From: JASHUC01 sp963849095
Lineage (GTDB): Bacteria; Pseudomonadota; Gammaproteobacteria; Steroidobacterales; Steroidobacteraceae
Assembly (NCBI GenBank): GCA_963849095.1
Contig: CAWKGA010000009.1
Span: 310,001-374,000 of the forward strand
Direction: 5' to 3'
Length of the DNA stretch: 64,000 nt
The notes under the pieces are model-generated. The model was not told the DNA's origin. It made no database searches and saw only the letters and a list, made by a program, of their open reading frames with translations. Shown here piece by piece: positions 33,289 to 41,131 of the stretch. Position 1 is the stretch's first letter. The number at the start of each line of letters is the position of its first letter. The position numbers and the translations under genes are program-made.

Positions 33289-34650
33289 GTGGACTCGAGG
33301 ATTACCGGAGCTTTCGCATCGGGGACCGAATTGTCCACGCCCAATATCCAGCCGGAGGCGCCTGAGGCCGACTCGGCGTCTCGAACCGCGCCAGAATCGC
33401 TGGGATGGCAGCTGCGCGCGGCACTGCCGCCCCTGCGCCTGCATTCGGTTTCGCTGCACGACTTCCATGGCGAAGCTCTGTGGCTCTCCGAGGGCGTTCT
33501 GGGCCCCGACGAGCACGGCTTCGTGGTCGAGGCGCTGGACGAGCTCAAGGGAAACCCCTCGGGGACGCACCGCGAGAGCGACTTTCGCGATGGACGCGGG
33601 GCGGTGTTCCTCGCCATCCGCGCGCCGCGGGCCGAGCTGGTGGGCCTCGTCATGATCCTCGTGGACGGGAAGGCGCTCGCCGCGGGCGGCCTTGCGGCTC
33701 GAATCATGACGCCGCCCGTGCATGCCGTCCTGCAGCGTCTCGCGACGGGGCTGTCCCCGGTGTCGAGAGTCGCGAGCGTGCCCGCTCCAGCTCCGGCAGA
33801 AGCGGACTCCTCCCTCGAGATCACCCTGGAGCTGCTCGCGCCGCAGGACGTTGACGAGATCCTGACGTTCGAGCTCGCGCAGGAAGCAGTGCCGCCGCCT
33901 CACGCGGCGACACCCTCTCCCATGACAGCCGAGACTCCCGCTCCGGACTCTGATTCTGGGCCGAGGATCCAAGAGCTCACCAACTTGCGGCCGGGCGGCC
34001 GCATGCGCCGGTTTCAGCTCTTACCCCAGGCACCGAGCCCGGATGACGCGCCCGCTTCCGCCGCCGACGCCGCCCGAATGTTCGTGGGCCGGCTGAGCGA
34101 GGTCGTGAGCTGGCTCGGCGCGCACCCGCGGATCCGGGAGCGCGTGCCGCTCACCTTCTCGCTCACCGTTCCGGCCTCGGCGATCGAGGCCGAGCATCTG
34201 CCCGATCTCGTGGTCGACTGCCTGAGAAACCCGGGCATGCGCACGGACGGCATCGGATTCCAGATCGAGGAAGCCGTCTACGTGCAGCACCGCGCGCAAA
34301 CTGAGCGCTTCGTCCGGACCGTGGAGGAGCTCGGCAGCTTTCTGGTCCTCGATGATTTCACCTTCGATTCCGGCGCGCTCGAGCTGCTGCGGTCGAAGGC
34401 GTTGCGGCTCGTGAAGGTGCACCCCGATCTCATCGCCGCGGCGCTGCGCGATAAGGTGGCCCAGGCGCGCATCGTCGCCATCTCGCAGGCGGCGCGAGTG
34501 CTGGGAATTCACTGCTCGGCGAAGCGCGTCGACGGGCAGGCGGCCCGCCGCTGGCTCACCGCGGCAGGCTTTGATTTTGCGGAAGGTCCGCTGTTTGATG
34601 CGCCCCGCGCGCTCGCGTCGCTCGCCGCCGAGCTGGCAGAGCCGAAATAA
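33289..34650 (+). CDS. degenerate EAL-domain protein (probable pseudoenzyme)
   Basis: A 453-residue protein with two parts. The C-terminal half (about residues 265-445) has the EAL phosphodiesterase barrel outline: LTFSLTVPASAI, GIGFQIEEAVYV, FLVLDDFTFDSGALELL, LRLVKVHPDLI, then GIHCSAKRVDG and FDFAEGPLF. The catalytic residues have drifted: no E-x-L signature, Asn lost in the LSVN-type strand, DDFG has become DDFT, and the KID and AEGVE motifs are altered. The N-terminal part (residues 40-150) may be a GAF-like or PilZ-like sensor, and a Pro/Ala-rich linker joins them. It is probably a cyclic-di-GMP-pathway scaffold, not an enzyme. GTG start, moderately certain. Confidence 0.7.
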   Translation: MDSRITGAFASGTELSTPNIQPEAPEADSASRTAPESLGWQLRAALPPLRLHSVSLHDFHGEALWLSEGVLGPDEHGFVVEALDELKGNPSGTHRESDFRDGRGAVFLAIRAPRAELVGLVMILVDGKALAAGGLAARIMTPPVHAVLQRLATGLSPVSRVASVPAPAPAEADSSLEITLELLAPQDVDEILTFELAQEAVPPPHAATPSPMTAETPAPDSDSGPRIQELTNLRPGGRMRRFQLLPQAPSPDDAPASAADAARMFVGRLSEVVSWLGAHPRIRERVPLTFSLTVPASAIEAEHLPDLVVDCLRNPGMRTDGIGFQIEEAVYVQHRAQTERFVRTVEELGSFLVLDDFTFDSGALELLRSKALRLVKVHPDLIAAALRDKVAQARIVAISQAARVLGIHCSAKRVDGQAARRWLTAAGFDFAEGPLFDAPRALASLAAELAEPK

Positions 34651-34669
34651 TCAGCGCTAAGCTTGCGCG

Positions 34670-35989
34670 ATGACGCAGTCATCGCATGTGCCGGACGTCG
34701 CCGTGCTCGGTGCCGGCGCGGCGGGATTGAGCGCCGCCCGGGTCCTCGCCGAGTCCGGCTGCTCCGTCCTGATCCTCGAGGCTCGCGACCGCATCGGCGG
34801 GCGAATTCTCACCATCGGCGATCCCGCTCTGCAATTTCCCATCGAGCTCGGTGCCGAGTTCATCCACGGCCGTGCGCCCGCGACGCTCGAGCTGCTGCAG
34901 CGGTCGGGTGCGCGCACGGTCGATACGGCGGGAAGCCGCTGGACGGTGCGAGACGGCCGCGCGAGCCCCCGCGACGCGGTGTTCGGCGCGGCGCTCGAGC
35001 TGATGCGGCAGGTGGATTCGATGAGCGAGGCGGACCTGTCCGTCGAGGACTTCCTGGCCCGCCACGCGAGCGACCGCGCCATGGAGGCGGCCTGCTCCCA
35101 TGTGCGCATGATGGTTGAAGGATTCGACGCGGCCGATCCGCGGCGCGCCAGCGTGCGGGCCATCGCACGCGAGTGGAGCGGCATGGACGGAGGCCAGTCC
35201 CGGCCCGAAAACGGCTACGGCGCCCTCGCCGCGCAGCTTGCGCGCTCCCTCGACGAGGCGGGCGGCTTCCTCAAGCTGCAGACCGCGGTGGAGTCCGTGG
35301 ACTGGGCCGGCAACGATGTGAGGATCTCAGCCTCCACGCCGGCCGGCCCCTTTCAAGCCGTGGCCCGCCGTGCCCTCGTCACTTTCCCGGTCGGCGTGCT
35401 GCAGCTTCCGCCCGGCGTGCCCGGCGCCGTTCGCTTTGCGCCGCCGCTCGAGGAGAAGGCGGACGCGCTGGGCGGAGTCGCACCCGGCCACGTCGTCAAG
35501 GTGGTCTTGCGCTTTCGGCGCGCGTTCTGGGACGAGGCGCAAGACAGACGCTTCCAGCAGGCGGGATTTCTCCATTCACCGCAGTCGGTATTCCGGACGG
35601 TCTGGACTTCGCTGCCCGCCCGCGTGCCGCTGCTCACTGCGTGGACGGGCGGCCCGCGCGCTCAGCGCCTCCAGGGCGCGAAGCCCTCGGAGGTCGTGGA
35701 CAGCGCGCTCGAGTCGGTGCAGTCCATTTTCGGAGTCGGTCCGGCCGTGCGCGACGAGCTGGCGGCCTCGTACGTCCACGACTGGCAGCAGGACCCGTAC
35801 TCGCGCGGCGCGTATAGCTACGTCACGGTCGGAGGCGGCGGTGCGCCGGAGGCGCTCGCCCGGCCGCTCCGCAATCTGCTGTTCTTCGCCGGGGAGGCCG
35901 CGAGCGCGGCCGATCTGGGCACCGTCGAGGCGGCCCTGGAGAGCGGGCGGAGCGCGGCCCGGAAGATCCTCGCGAGCCTGCGCGACTGA
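34670..35989 (+). CDS. flavin-containing amine oxidase family protein
   Basis: A 439-residue FAD enzyme of the monoamine oxidase/polyamine oxidase type. The dinucleotide-binding motif VAVLGAGAAGLSAARVLAESG is at residues 9-30, followed by ILEARDRIGGRI, and GAEFIHG matches the flavin-contact region. The second FAD segment FFAGEAASAADLGTVEAALESG closes the chain. The likely substrate is a primary or polyamine, but this is not determined. It is transcribed with or just after the EAL-like gene (19-base gap). Confidence 0.91.
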   Translation: MTQSSHVPDVAVLGAGAAGLSAARVLAESGCSVLILEARDRIGGRILTIGDPALQFPIELGAEFIHGRAPATLELLQRSGARTVDTAGSRWTVRDGRASPRDAVFGAALELMRQVDSMSEADLSVEDFLARHASDRAMEAACSHVRMMVEGFDAADPRRASVRAIAREWSGMDGGQSRPENGYGALAAQLARSLDEAGGFLKLQTAVESVDWAGNDVRISASTPAGPFQAVARRALVTFPVGVLQLPPGVPGAVRFAPPLEEKADALGGVAPGHVVKVVLRFRRAFWDEAQDRRFQQAGFLHSPQSVFRTVWTSLPARVPLLTAWTGGPRAQRLQGAKPSEVVDSALESVQSIFGVGPAVRDELAASYVHDWQQDPYSRGAYSYVTVGGGGAPEALARPLRNLLFFAGEAASAADLGTVEAALESGRSAARKILASLRD

Positions 35990-36335
35990 CCCTCGAGCAA
36001 TGTGCGAAGCAGTTCGCACTTTGACGTGAGTGCCGAGATCTGTGAGCCAGCGCGTAGGTGCGGATCGCGCGGCGCTGCACGATAGCGCCACTGCGGCAAT
36101 CGAGGCCTATTCGGCGAGTACGTCCTTCGATGCTCTTGAGACGGGTGATGAATAAACCGGACGACTGGCCGCCGCGGCGTGCCGAGCGCCCACGATGCCT
36201 GTCCTGGGCGGCGATCGGCTTGCGCCCGGAGTGGCGAACCGCATTCTTGCGACGAGCCCTGCCGGACGAGCGGCGCAAACCGCGCGCCCTGCCGCCTGAG
36301 GCGCGAAGCCTGGGTCCGTCCACGGAGCCGAAACT
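35990..36335. other. 346-base intergenic region
   Basis: No convincing gene lies between the amine oxidase and the next membrane-protein gene. The region begins with a terminator-like hairpin (36002-36022). The only open frames are short, Arg-rich and without ribosome-binding sites. A promoter for the gene at 36336 should lie here, but no clear boxes were found. Confidence 0.5.
36002..36022 (+). terminator. intrinsic terminator-like hairpin after the amine oxidase gene
   Basis: GTGCGAA (36002-36008), loop GCAG and TTCGCAC (36013-36019) form a seven-base-pair stem followed by TTT. It starts 13 bases after the amine oxidase stop codon. The T-tract is short. Confidence 0.6.
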
Positions 36336-37220
36336 ATGGAAGCTGCCTCTAGCTCTGAATTCGAGCCTCTGACGCCCGATCCTGTCCCGAGCGAGGCCTC
36401 CTCCTCACCTCCCGCGCCGAGACCGACTCCCCAGGGAGCCCCTGCGGGCGCGACGGAAACGCTTGCGATCCTGCAGGAGCCGACTGCGGCGGCTGCCGCA
36501 CCGGCGGCGGCGAGTAGCCCCGTCATGGATCGCGACTTCATCGCGCGCAACCAGATCATCGAGCGCTACCTCTCGGGGAAGCTACCCATCAAGGGCGCGA
36601 CGGAGTTCGAGCGCTTCTGCAAGGAGCATCCCGAGCTGCTCGACGAGATGGGCCTGCCGGATCGCGTGAACGCCGGCCTGAGGCTCCTCGAGGCGAGCGG
36701 CAAGCCCGAGCCGTGGCAGGAGCAGCCGAAGAGATTCTGGCAAAATCCGTGGCTCCCGGCCGGGCTCGCCGTTGCGGCGCTCGTCTTGCTGGTGTCGACC
36801 CTCTCCCTCGCGCGCGGCCGCTCTCAGGAGAACCGGACGATCGCCGCGCTCAACGCGCAGATCACCGATCAGCCGCTCGAGCCGGCAGCGACCACCCGCA
36901 CCATACGCCTGCTTCCCAGCCGCGAGGGCGCCTCGTCCTCACCCGCCGTGGTCGTCGGAGCCGGACAGGCGCAGCTCGTGGACCTGTTGCTCGACCTGTC
37001 CCGCTCCCAGTATCGCGAATACCGCGTCACGATCGATCGGATCGATCAGGGCCGCGTCGCGATCATCAACAACCTCGGGAAGGACTCGAACGGCCACCTG
37101 CGCATCGCGCTCAACAGCTCCGCGCTCGGGCCCGGAAACTACCAGTTCACCATCGAGGGGCTGACCTGGCGCGGCGATCCCGTGCCGGACTCCTGGGTCA
37201 CGATCGGGATCCAGCACTGA
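36336..37220 (+). CDS. single-pass membrane protein, family not recognised
   Basis: A 294-residue protein I cannot assign. Residues 1-65 are Pro/Ala/Ser-rich and low-complexity. Residues 66-125 form a charged cytoplasmic segment (DFIARNQIIERYLSGKLPIKGATEFERFCKEHPELLDEMG). One membrane helix follows (about residues 134-155, NPWLPAGLAVAALVLLVSTL). The remaining 135 residues are a beta-rich outer segment ending in NYQFTIEGLTWRGDPVPDSW. The layout, with a cytoplasmic helical domain, one helix and a periplasmic domain, resembles anti-sigma factors, but no known anti-sigma motif or adjacent sigma factor is present. GGAG lies eight bases before the ATG. Confidence 0.75.
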   Translation: MEAASSSEFEPLTPDPVPSEASSSPPAPRPTPQGAPAGATETLAILQEPTAAAAAPAAASSPVMDRDFIARNQIIERYLSGKLPIKGATEFERFCKEHPELLDEMGLPDRVNAGLRLLEASGKPEPWQEQPKRFWQNPWLPAGLAVAALVLLVSTLSLARGRSQENRTIAALNAQITDQPLEPAATTRTIRLLPSREGASSSPAVVVGAGQAQLVDLLLDLSRSQYREYRVTIDRIDQGRVAIINNLGKDSNGHLRIALNSSALGPGNYQFTIEGLTWRGDPVPDSWVTIGIQH

Positions 37221-37237
37221 CCCCGGACCGCGCCGTC

Positions 37238-39763
37238 TCAGCCGGCGCGCAGGGTGATGAGCGGCGGCTGCGTGACGGCCGATCGCGTCGCGAGCCAGCC
37301 GCTCGCTCCCACCAGGACGGCGCCGCCCGCGAGGCCCACGAGGAACACTTCCGGATCGGCCGCGTACGGCACCTGCAGCACGCGCGAGGCGACGAACGCT
37401 CCGGCAAGCCATGCGCCCGCCGCCGCGAGGAGTCCGGCGAGCAGCCCGATGGTCGTGAACTCCGCGAGAACGCCCTTGAGCACCGTACTCGAGCTCGCGC
37501 CGAGCGTTCTCAGCATCGCGCTCTCGTAGCGGCGCTCGTCACGGCTCGCCTGCACAGCGGCGAGCAGCACGGTGAGCCCCGCAAAGAGCGTGAAGGCGAA
37601 TACGCTCTGCACCGCGAGGATCGCCTTGTCCACGAGCGAGCGGACCTGGTCGAGCAGGTCGTCCACGTCGAAGATCGACACGCTCGGGAACTGGTGCGCG
37701 AGCTGCGCGAGCACCCGGCCCTGCGTCGGATGGAAGTACGCGCTCGTGAGGAACGTGCCCGCCGCGGCATCGAGCACTCCCGGATTGAAGACGATGAAGA
37801 AATTCGGCTGGAAGCTGTCCCATTTGACACTGCGAATGCTGGCAACGGTCGCCGTGAACGGCTCACCGCCGATCTCGAAGGTCAGCCGGTCTCCGATCCG
37901 CACGCCGAGGGACTGCTGAAACTCGGTCGCGAGGGACACCAGCGGCTTGCCGTGGTCCTGCGGCGTCCACCAGCGCCCGGCGACCACCTGGTTGCCGCGG
38001 CCGAGCGTCGCCGACCACGTGAGGTTCTGCTCGCGGCCCGCGAATCCGTCACCTCCCACGGGTCCTTGTCCGCGCGCGAGTCCACCGCCCCGCCGCCTGC
38101 GGAATCGCAGGCGCTCGACCGGGAGGCCGTCGATCTCCGTGAGGCGCCCCCGCAGCATCGGCAGGACTCGCGAGAGCTTCGCGCCGCGGGACTCGAGAAA
38201 CTGGACGAATGCGTCGCGGTCGCCCGGCGGAATGTTGATGAAGAAGTAGTTGGGCGCATCCGCGGGCAGCGTCTGGCGCCAGTCGCGTTCCAGATCGCCG
38301 CGCACCAGGCCGAGCAGCAGCAGCACCATGAGCCCGGTGCCGAAGGCGACGATCTGGACGAGGCTGTCCGCGCGGCGCCGGCTCAGGTTTGCGATCCCGT
38401 ACCGCCACGCGACGCCGACATGCCCGCGGAGCCGTCCGGCCGCGAGCACCAGGAGCAGGCCTGCCGCCACGAGCGCGAACGCGAATCCACTCAAACCCAC
38501 GAGAAAGTCGCGGAACAGCTTGAGGTCCCCTACGGCCCAGTAGATGAGGACGGCCACGGCTGCCGCCGCGGGGCCGAAGGCGAGCAGCAGGAGCGGCGGC
38601 GGCGGCCCCACGTCGCGCCGCAGGACGCGGATGGGCGGCACGCGCGAGAGCTGCAGCAGCGGCGGCAGCGCGAATCCCGCGAGCACCGCGATCGCCGCGA
38701 GGAATCCCATGCCGAGCGGCGCGAGATCGGCGGGCGGCAGATCGGCATTGATCAGCCCCCGCAGGAGGTGGAGCAGCCATTCCTGCGCCGCGAAGCCGAT
38801 CGCCGAGCCGGCGACCGTCGTCGCGACGGCGGCGAGCAGGAGCTGGATGAGGGTGATGCTCAGCGTGAGCGCCCGCGTCGCGCCGAGCGTCTTGAGCAGC
38901 GCGATGGAATCGAGGTGGTGGCGCACGTATTGCCGCGCGGACATGGCGACGGCGATCGAGCACAGGAGCACGCTGACGAGGCTCGCGAGTTCGAGGAACC
39001 GGCCCGCCCGGTCCACCGCGTTCTTGATTTGCGGGCTCGCATCTGCGATGTCTTGCAAGCGCTCGCCAGGCTTCCTGTGCGCGGTGAGCCACCCTTCAAA
39101 ATCCTCGATGCGCGCGTGATCGGCGGCGAAGAGGGCTGCATAGCTCACCCGGCTTCCCGGCTGGATGAGCCGGGTGGCGGGCAGGTCGTCGACATTGAGG
39201 ATGATGCTCGGGGCGAGCTCGGCGAAGTTGCCGCCCTGGTCGGGCCGCGAGATGAGCACGCGCGTCACCCGGAAGGTCGCCGCGCCGATCGCGAGCGTGG
39301 AGCCCACCTTGCCGCCGAGCGTCGCGAGAAGCTTCGAGCTCGGCCACGCCTCCCCGCGCCCCGGAATGCCCGAAGCCGGTGAGCCGGCCGCGAACGGCTC
39401 GCCTGCCACTTTGAGCGTGCCCCGCAGCGGATAGCCCTGTGAGACCGCCTCGAGATCGGAGAGCTCGCTCGCGTCCCCGAGGAATGCGACGCTCAGCATC
39501 GACACCGTGCTCGCGGAGCTCACGCCGCGGCGCGCCGCCTCCTGAAAGTACGCGGGGTCGATGGGGTCCGTCGATCCAAGCCGCAGGTCGGCCGCGAGCA
39601 CTTGCGTCGCCTGCTCGCCGACGGCGAGGGCGACGCGATCCACCAGGAACCCCACGCCGGTCAGCGCCGCCACGGCCGTGGTGAGGGCGAGCAGCAGGAC
39701 ACCCAGCGCGCCGGAGCGCCACTCCCGCGCGAAGCTGCGCAGGGCGAGCCCTACGGCGCGCAT
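37238..39763 (-). CDS. ybbP: ABC transporter permease, YbbP/FtsX family
   Basis: An 841-residue membrane protein with two FtsX-type units. Each consists of a large periplasmic domain and membrane helices, around ten helices in all. Landmarks are MRAVGLALRSFAREWRSG at the start, SIALLKTLGATRALTLSITLIQLLLA in the first coupling region and RRYESAMLRTLGASSSTVLKG in the second. With the YbbA-like ATPase it forms an exporter-type ABC complex linked in E. coli to lipid or toxin handling. The ATG at 39763 was chosen from homology; the upstream GTG is less likely. It lies 37 bases downstream of ybbA. Confidence 0.92.
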   Translation of the reverse strand: MRAVGLALRSFAREWRSGALGVLLLALTTAVAALTGVGFLVDRVALAVGEQATQVLAADLRLGSTDPIDPAYFQEAARRGVSSASTVSMLSVAFLGDASELSDLEAVSQGYPLRGTLKVAGEPFAAGSPASGIPGRGEAWPSSKLLATLGGKVGSTLAIGAATFRVTRVLISRPDQGGNFAELAPSIILNVDDLPATRLIQPGSRVSYAALFAADHARIEDFEGWLTAHRKPGERLQDIADASPQIKNAVDRAGRFLELASLVSVLLCSIAVAMSARQYVRHHLDSIALLKTLGATRALTLSITLIQLLLAAVATTVAGSAIGFAAQEWLLHLLRGLINADLPPADLAPLGMGFLAAIAVLAGFALPPLLQLSRVPPIRVLRRDVGPPPPLLLLAFGPAAAAVAVLIYWAVGDLKLFRDFLVGLSGFAFALVAAGLLLVLAAGRLRGHVGVAWRYGIANLSRRRADSLVQIVAFGTGLMVLLLLGLVRGDLERDWRQTLPADAPNYFFINIPPGDRDAFVQFLESRGAKLSRVLPMLRGRLTEIDGLPVERLRFRRRRGGGLARGQGPVGGDGFAGREQNLTWSATLGRGNQVVAGRWWTPQDHGKPLVSLATEFQQSLGVRIGDRLTFEIGGEPFTATVASIRSVKWDSFQPNFFIVFNPGVLDAAAGTFLTSAYFHPTQGRVLAQLAHQFPSVSIFDVDDLLDQVRSLVDKAILAVQSVFAFTLFAGLTVLLAAVQASRDERRYESAMLRTLGASSSTVLKGVLAEFTTIGLLAGLLAAAGAWLAGAFVASRVLQVPYAADPEVFLVGLAGGAVLVGASGWLATRSAVTQPPLITLRAG

Positions 39764-39800
39764 GGCGCGAGCCCCGCGGCACACAGGGTGGTGTCGCCCC

Positions 39801-40511
39801 TCATGTCACCACCCGGCCAGCTTCCATGTGCAGGATGCGCCCGCAGCGCGAGGCTATGGTCCGCTCGTGGGTGACCAGCACGAGCGTCGTCTGCGACTCC
39901 TCATTGAGCCCGAACAGCAGATCCGCCACCTGGCCGCCCGTCACGGCATCGAGATTGCCGGTCGGCTCGTCCGCGAACAGCACGGCCGGCCGCGTGACGA
40001 AAGCGCGCGCGAGCGCCACGCGCTGCTGCTCGCCGCCGGAGAGCTGGCGCGGATAATGCCGGGTGCGCGTTTGCAGCCCGACACGCTGCAACGCATCGAG
40101 CGCCGTGCGGCGCGCATCGGAGCGTCCCGCGAGCTCGAGCGGCAAGGTCACGTTCTCGAGCGCGGTGAGCGCCGGGATGAGATGAAACGCCTGGAACACG
40201 AAGCCGACGCGCTGCGCGCGCAGAAGCGCCCGTCCATCCTCGTCGAGTCCGGTCAGCTCCTGTCCGGCGAGCCACACCTTCCCGGAGGTCGGAGTGTCGA
40301 GCCCGGCGAGCAGAGCGAGCAGAGTCGACTTGCCCGCGCCCGATGGACCGACGATGGCGACGGATTCTCCGGCACCGATCTCCATCGACACGTCCTGCAC
40401 GATGGCCAGCTCCCCCTCGGGACTGCTAACCTGCTTGCAGAGGTTCGATGCCTTGAGAACGTTGTCGAGAATCGCGGGCGCTTGGGCGCTCGCAATGGGC
40501 TTGCTGCTCAT
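39801..40511 (-). CDS. ybbA: ABC transporter ATP-binding protein, YbbA type
   Basis: A 236-residue ATPase of the LolD/MacB type. Walker A is GPSGAGKSTLLALLAGLD near residue 55, the signature motif is LSGGEQQRVALARAF, and Walker B is AVLFADEPTGNLD, followed by the H-loop VLVTHE. It energises the YbbP permease. The start at 40511 (MSSKPIAS) overlaps the 5' end of the divergent tesA gene by 59 bases. The ybbA-ybbP/tesA divergence is conserved in gammaproteobacteria. Confidence 0.93.
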   Translation of the reverse strand: MSSKPIASAQAPAILDNVLKASNLCKQVSSPEGELAIVQDVSMEIGAGESVAIVGPSGAGKSTLLALLAGLDTPTSGKVWLAGQELTGLDEDGRALLRAQRVGFVFQAFHLIPALTALENVTLPLELAGRSDARRTALDALQRVGLQTRTRHYPRQLSGGEQQRVALARAFVTRPAVLFADEPTGNLDAVTGGQVADLLFGLNEESQTTLVLVTHERTIASRCGRILHMEAGRVVT

Positions 40512-41100
40512 CGGGCTCCAGGGCGCTGCCGCCGCGCCCGCTCGCACCATCCTGGTTTTCGGCGACAGCCTGAGCGCTGCGTACGGCCTCGCGGCCGAGC
40601 AGGGCTGGGGCGCCTTGCTGCAAAGACGGTTGCAGGCTCAAGGGTACGGGTACGGCATCGTGAATGCCAGCATCAGCGGCGAGACGACGAGCGGCGGACT
40701 GCAGCGTTTGCCGCGCGCGCTGCGCTTGCACAGGCCCGTGATCGTCATCCTGGAGCTCGGCGCGAACGACGGCTTGCGGGGGCTGCCGGTCGGACCCATC
40801 GAGGATCGCCTCACCCGGATGATCGAGCTCTCCGAGAAGGCGGGCGCCAGGGTGCTGCTCCTCGGCATCCGCTTGCCACCCAACTACGGCCCGCGATACG
40901 ACGATTCCTTCGCGGCGCTGTACGGTGAGCTCGCGCGGCAGCTCCGGCTGCCCCTCGTGCCCTTCTTGCTGCAGCGGGTCGCGCTGAACCCCGGGCTGAT
41001 GCAAGCGGACGGCCTGCACCCGAACGCGGCAGGCGAGGGGCCGGTGCTCGACACCGTGTGGCCCTACCTCGTGCCCCTGTTGCAGAAGGGCTCGCGCTGA
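40453..41100 (+). CDS. tesA: periplasmic thioesterase I / lysophospholipase, SGNH hydrolase
   Basis: A 215-residue exported hydrolase. The signal peptide comprises about the first 29 residues (RTLSRIAGAWALAMGLLL, then AAAAPA). SGNH blocks follow: GDSLSAAYG holds the nucleophile Ser, ISGETTSGG the oxyanion Gly, LGANDGLRG the Asn, and DGLHPNAAG the catalytic Asp and His. The start is placed at TTG 40453, with AGAGG ten bases upstream, because it gives a proper positively charged signal peptide. ATG 40495 would give a truncated one. The enzyme hydrolyses acyl-thioesters, lysophospholipids or esters. Its 5' end overlaps ybbA head to head. Confidence 0.9.
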   Translation: MRTLSRIAGAWALAMGLLLIGLQGAAAAPARTILVFGDSLSAAYGLAAEQGWGALLQRRLQAQGYGYGIVNASISGETTSGGLQRLPRALRLHRPVIVILELGANDGLRGLPVGPIEDRLTRMIELSEKAGARVLLLGIRLPPNYGPRYDDSFAALYGELARQLRLPLVPFLLQRVALNPGLMQADGLHPNAAGEGPVLDTVWPYLVPLLQKGSR

Positions 41101-41131
41101 TGGGACGGCTCGCGAACCGCAGGCTCACACC

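Noticed and set aside
36058..36372. 104-codon plus-strand frame in the gap before the single-pass membrane protein
   Set aside because: Arg/Pro-rich, overlaps the next gene start, without ribosome-binding site or pattern.
36713..39382. 889-codon plus-strand frame antisense to ybbP
   Set aside because: Strongly Arg/Glu/Ala-biased, overlaps two well-supported genes, and shows no ribosome-binding site or motif.
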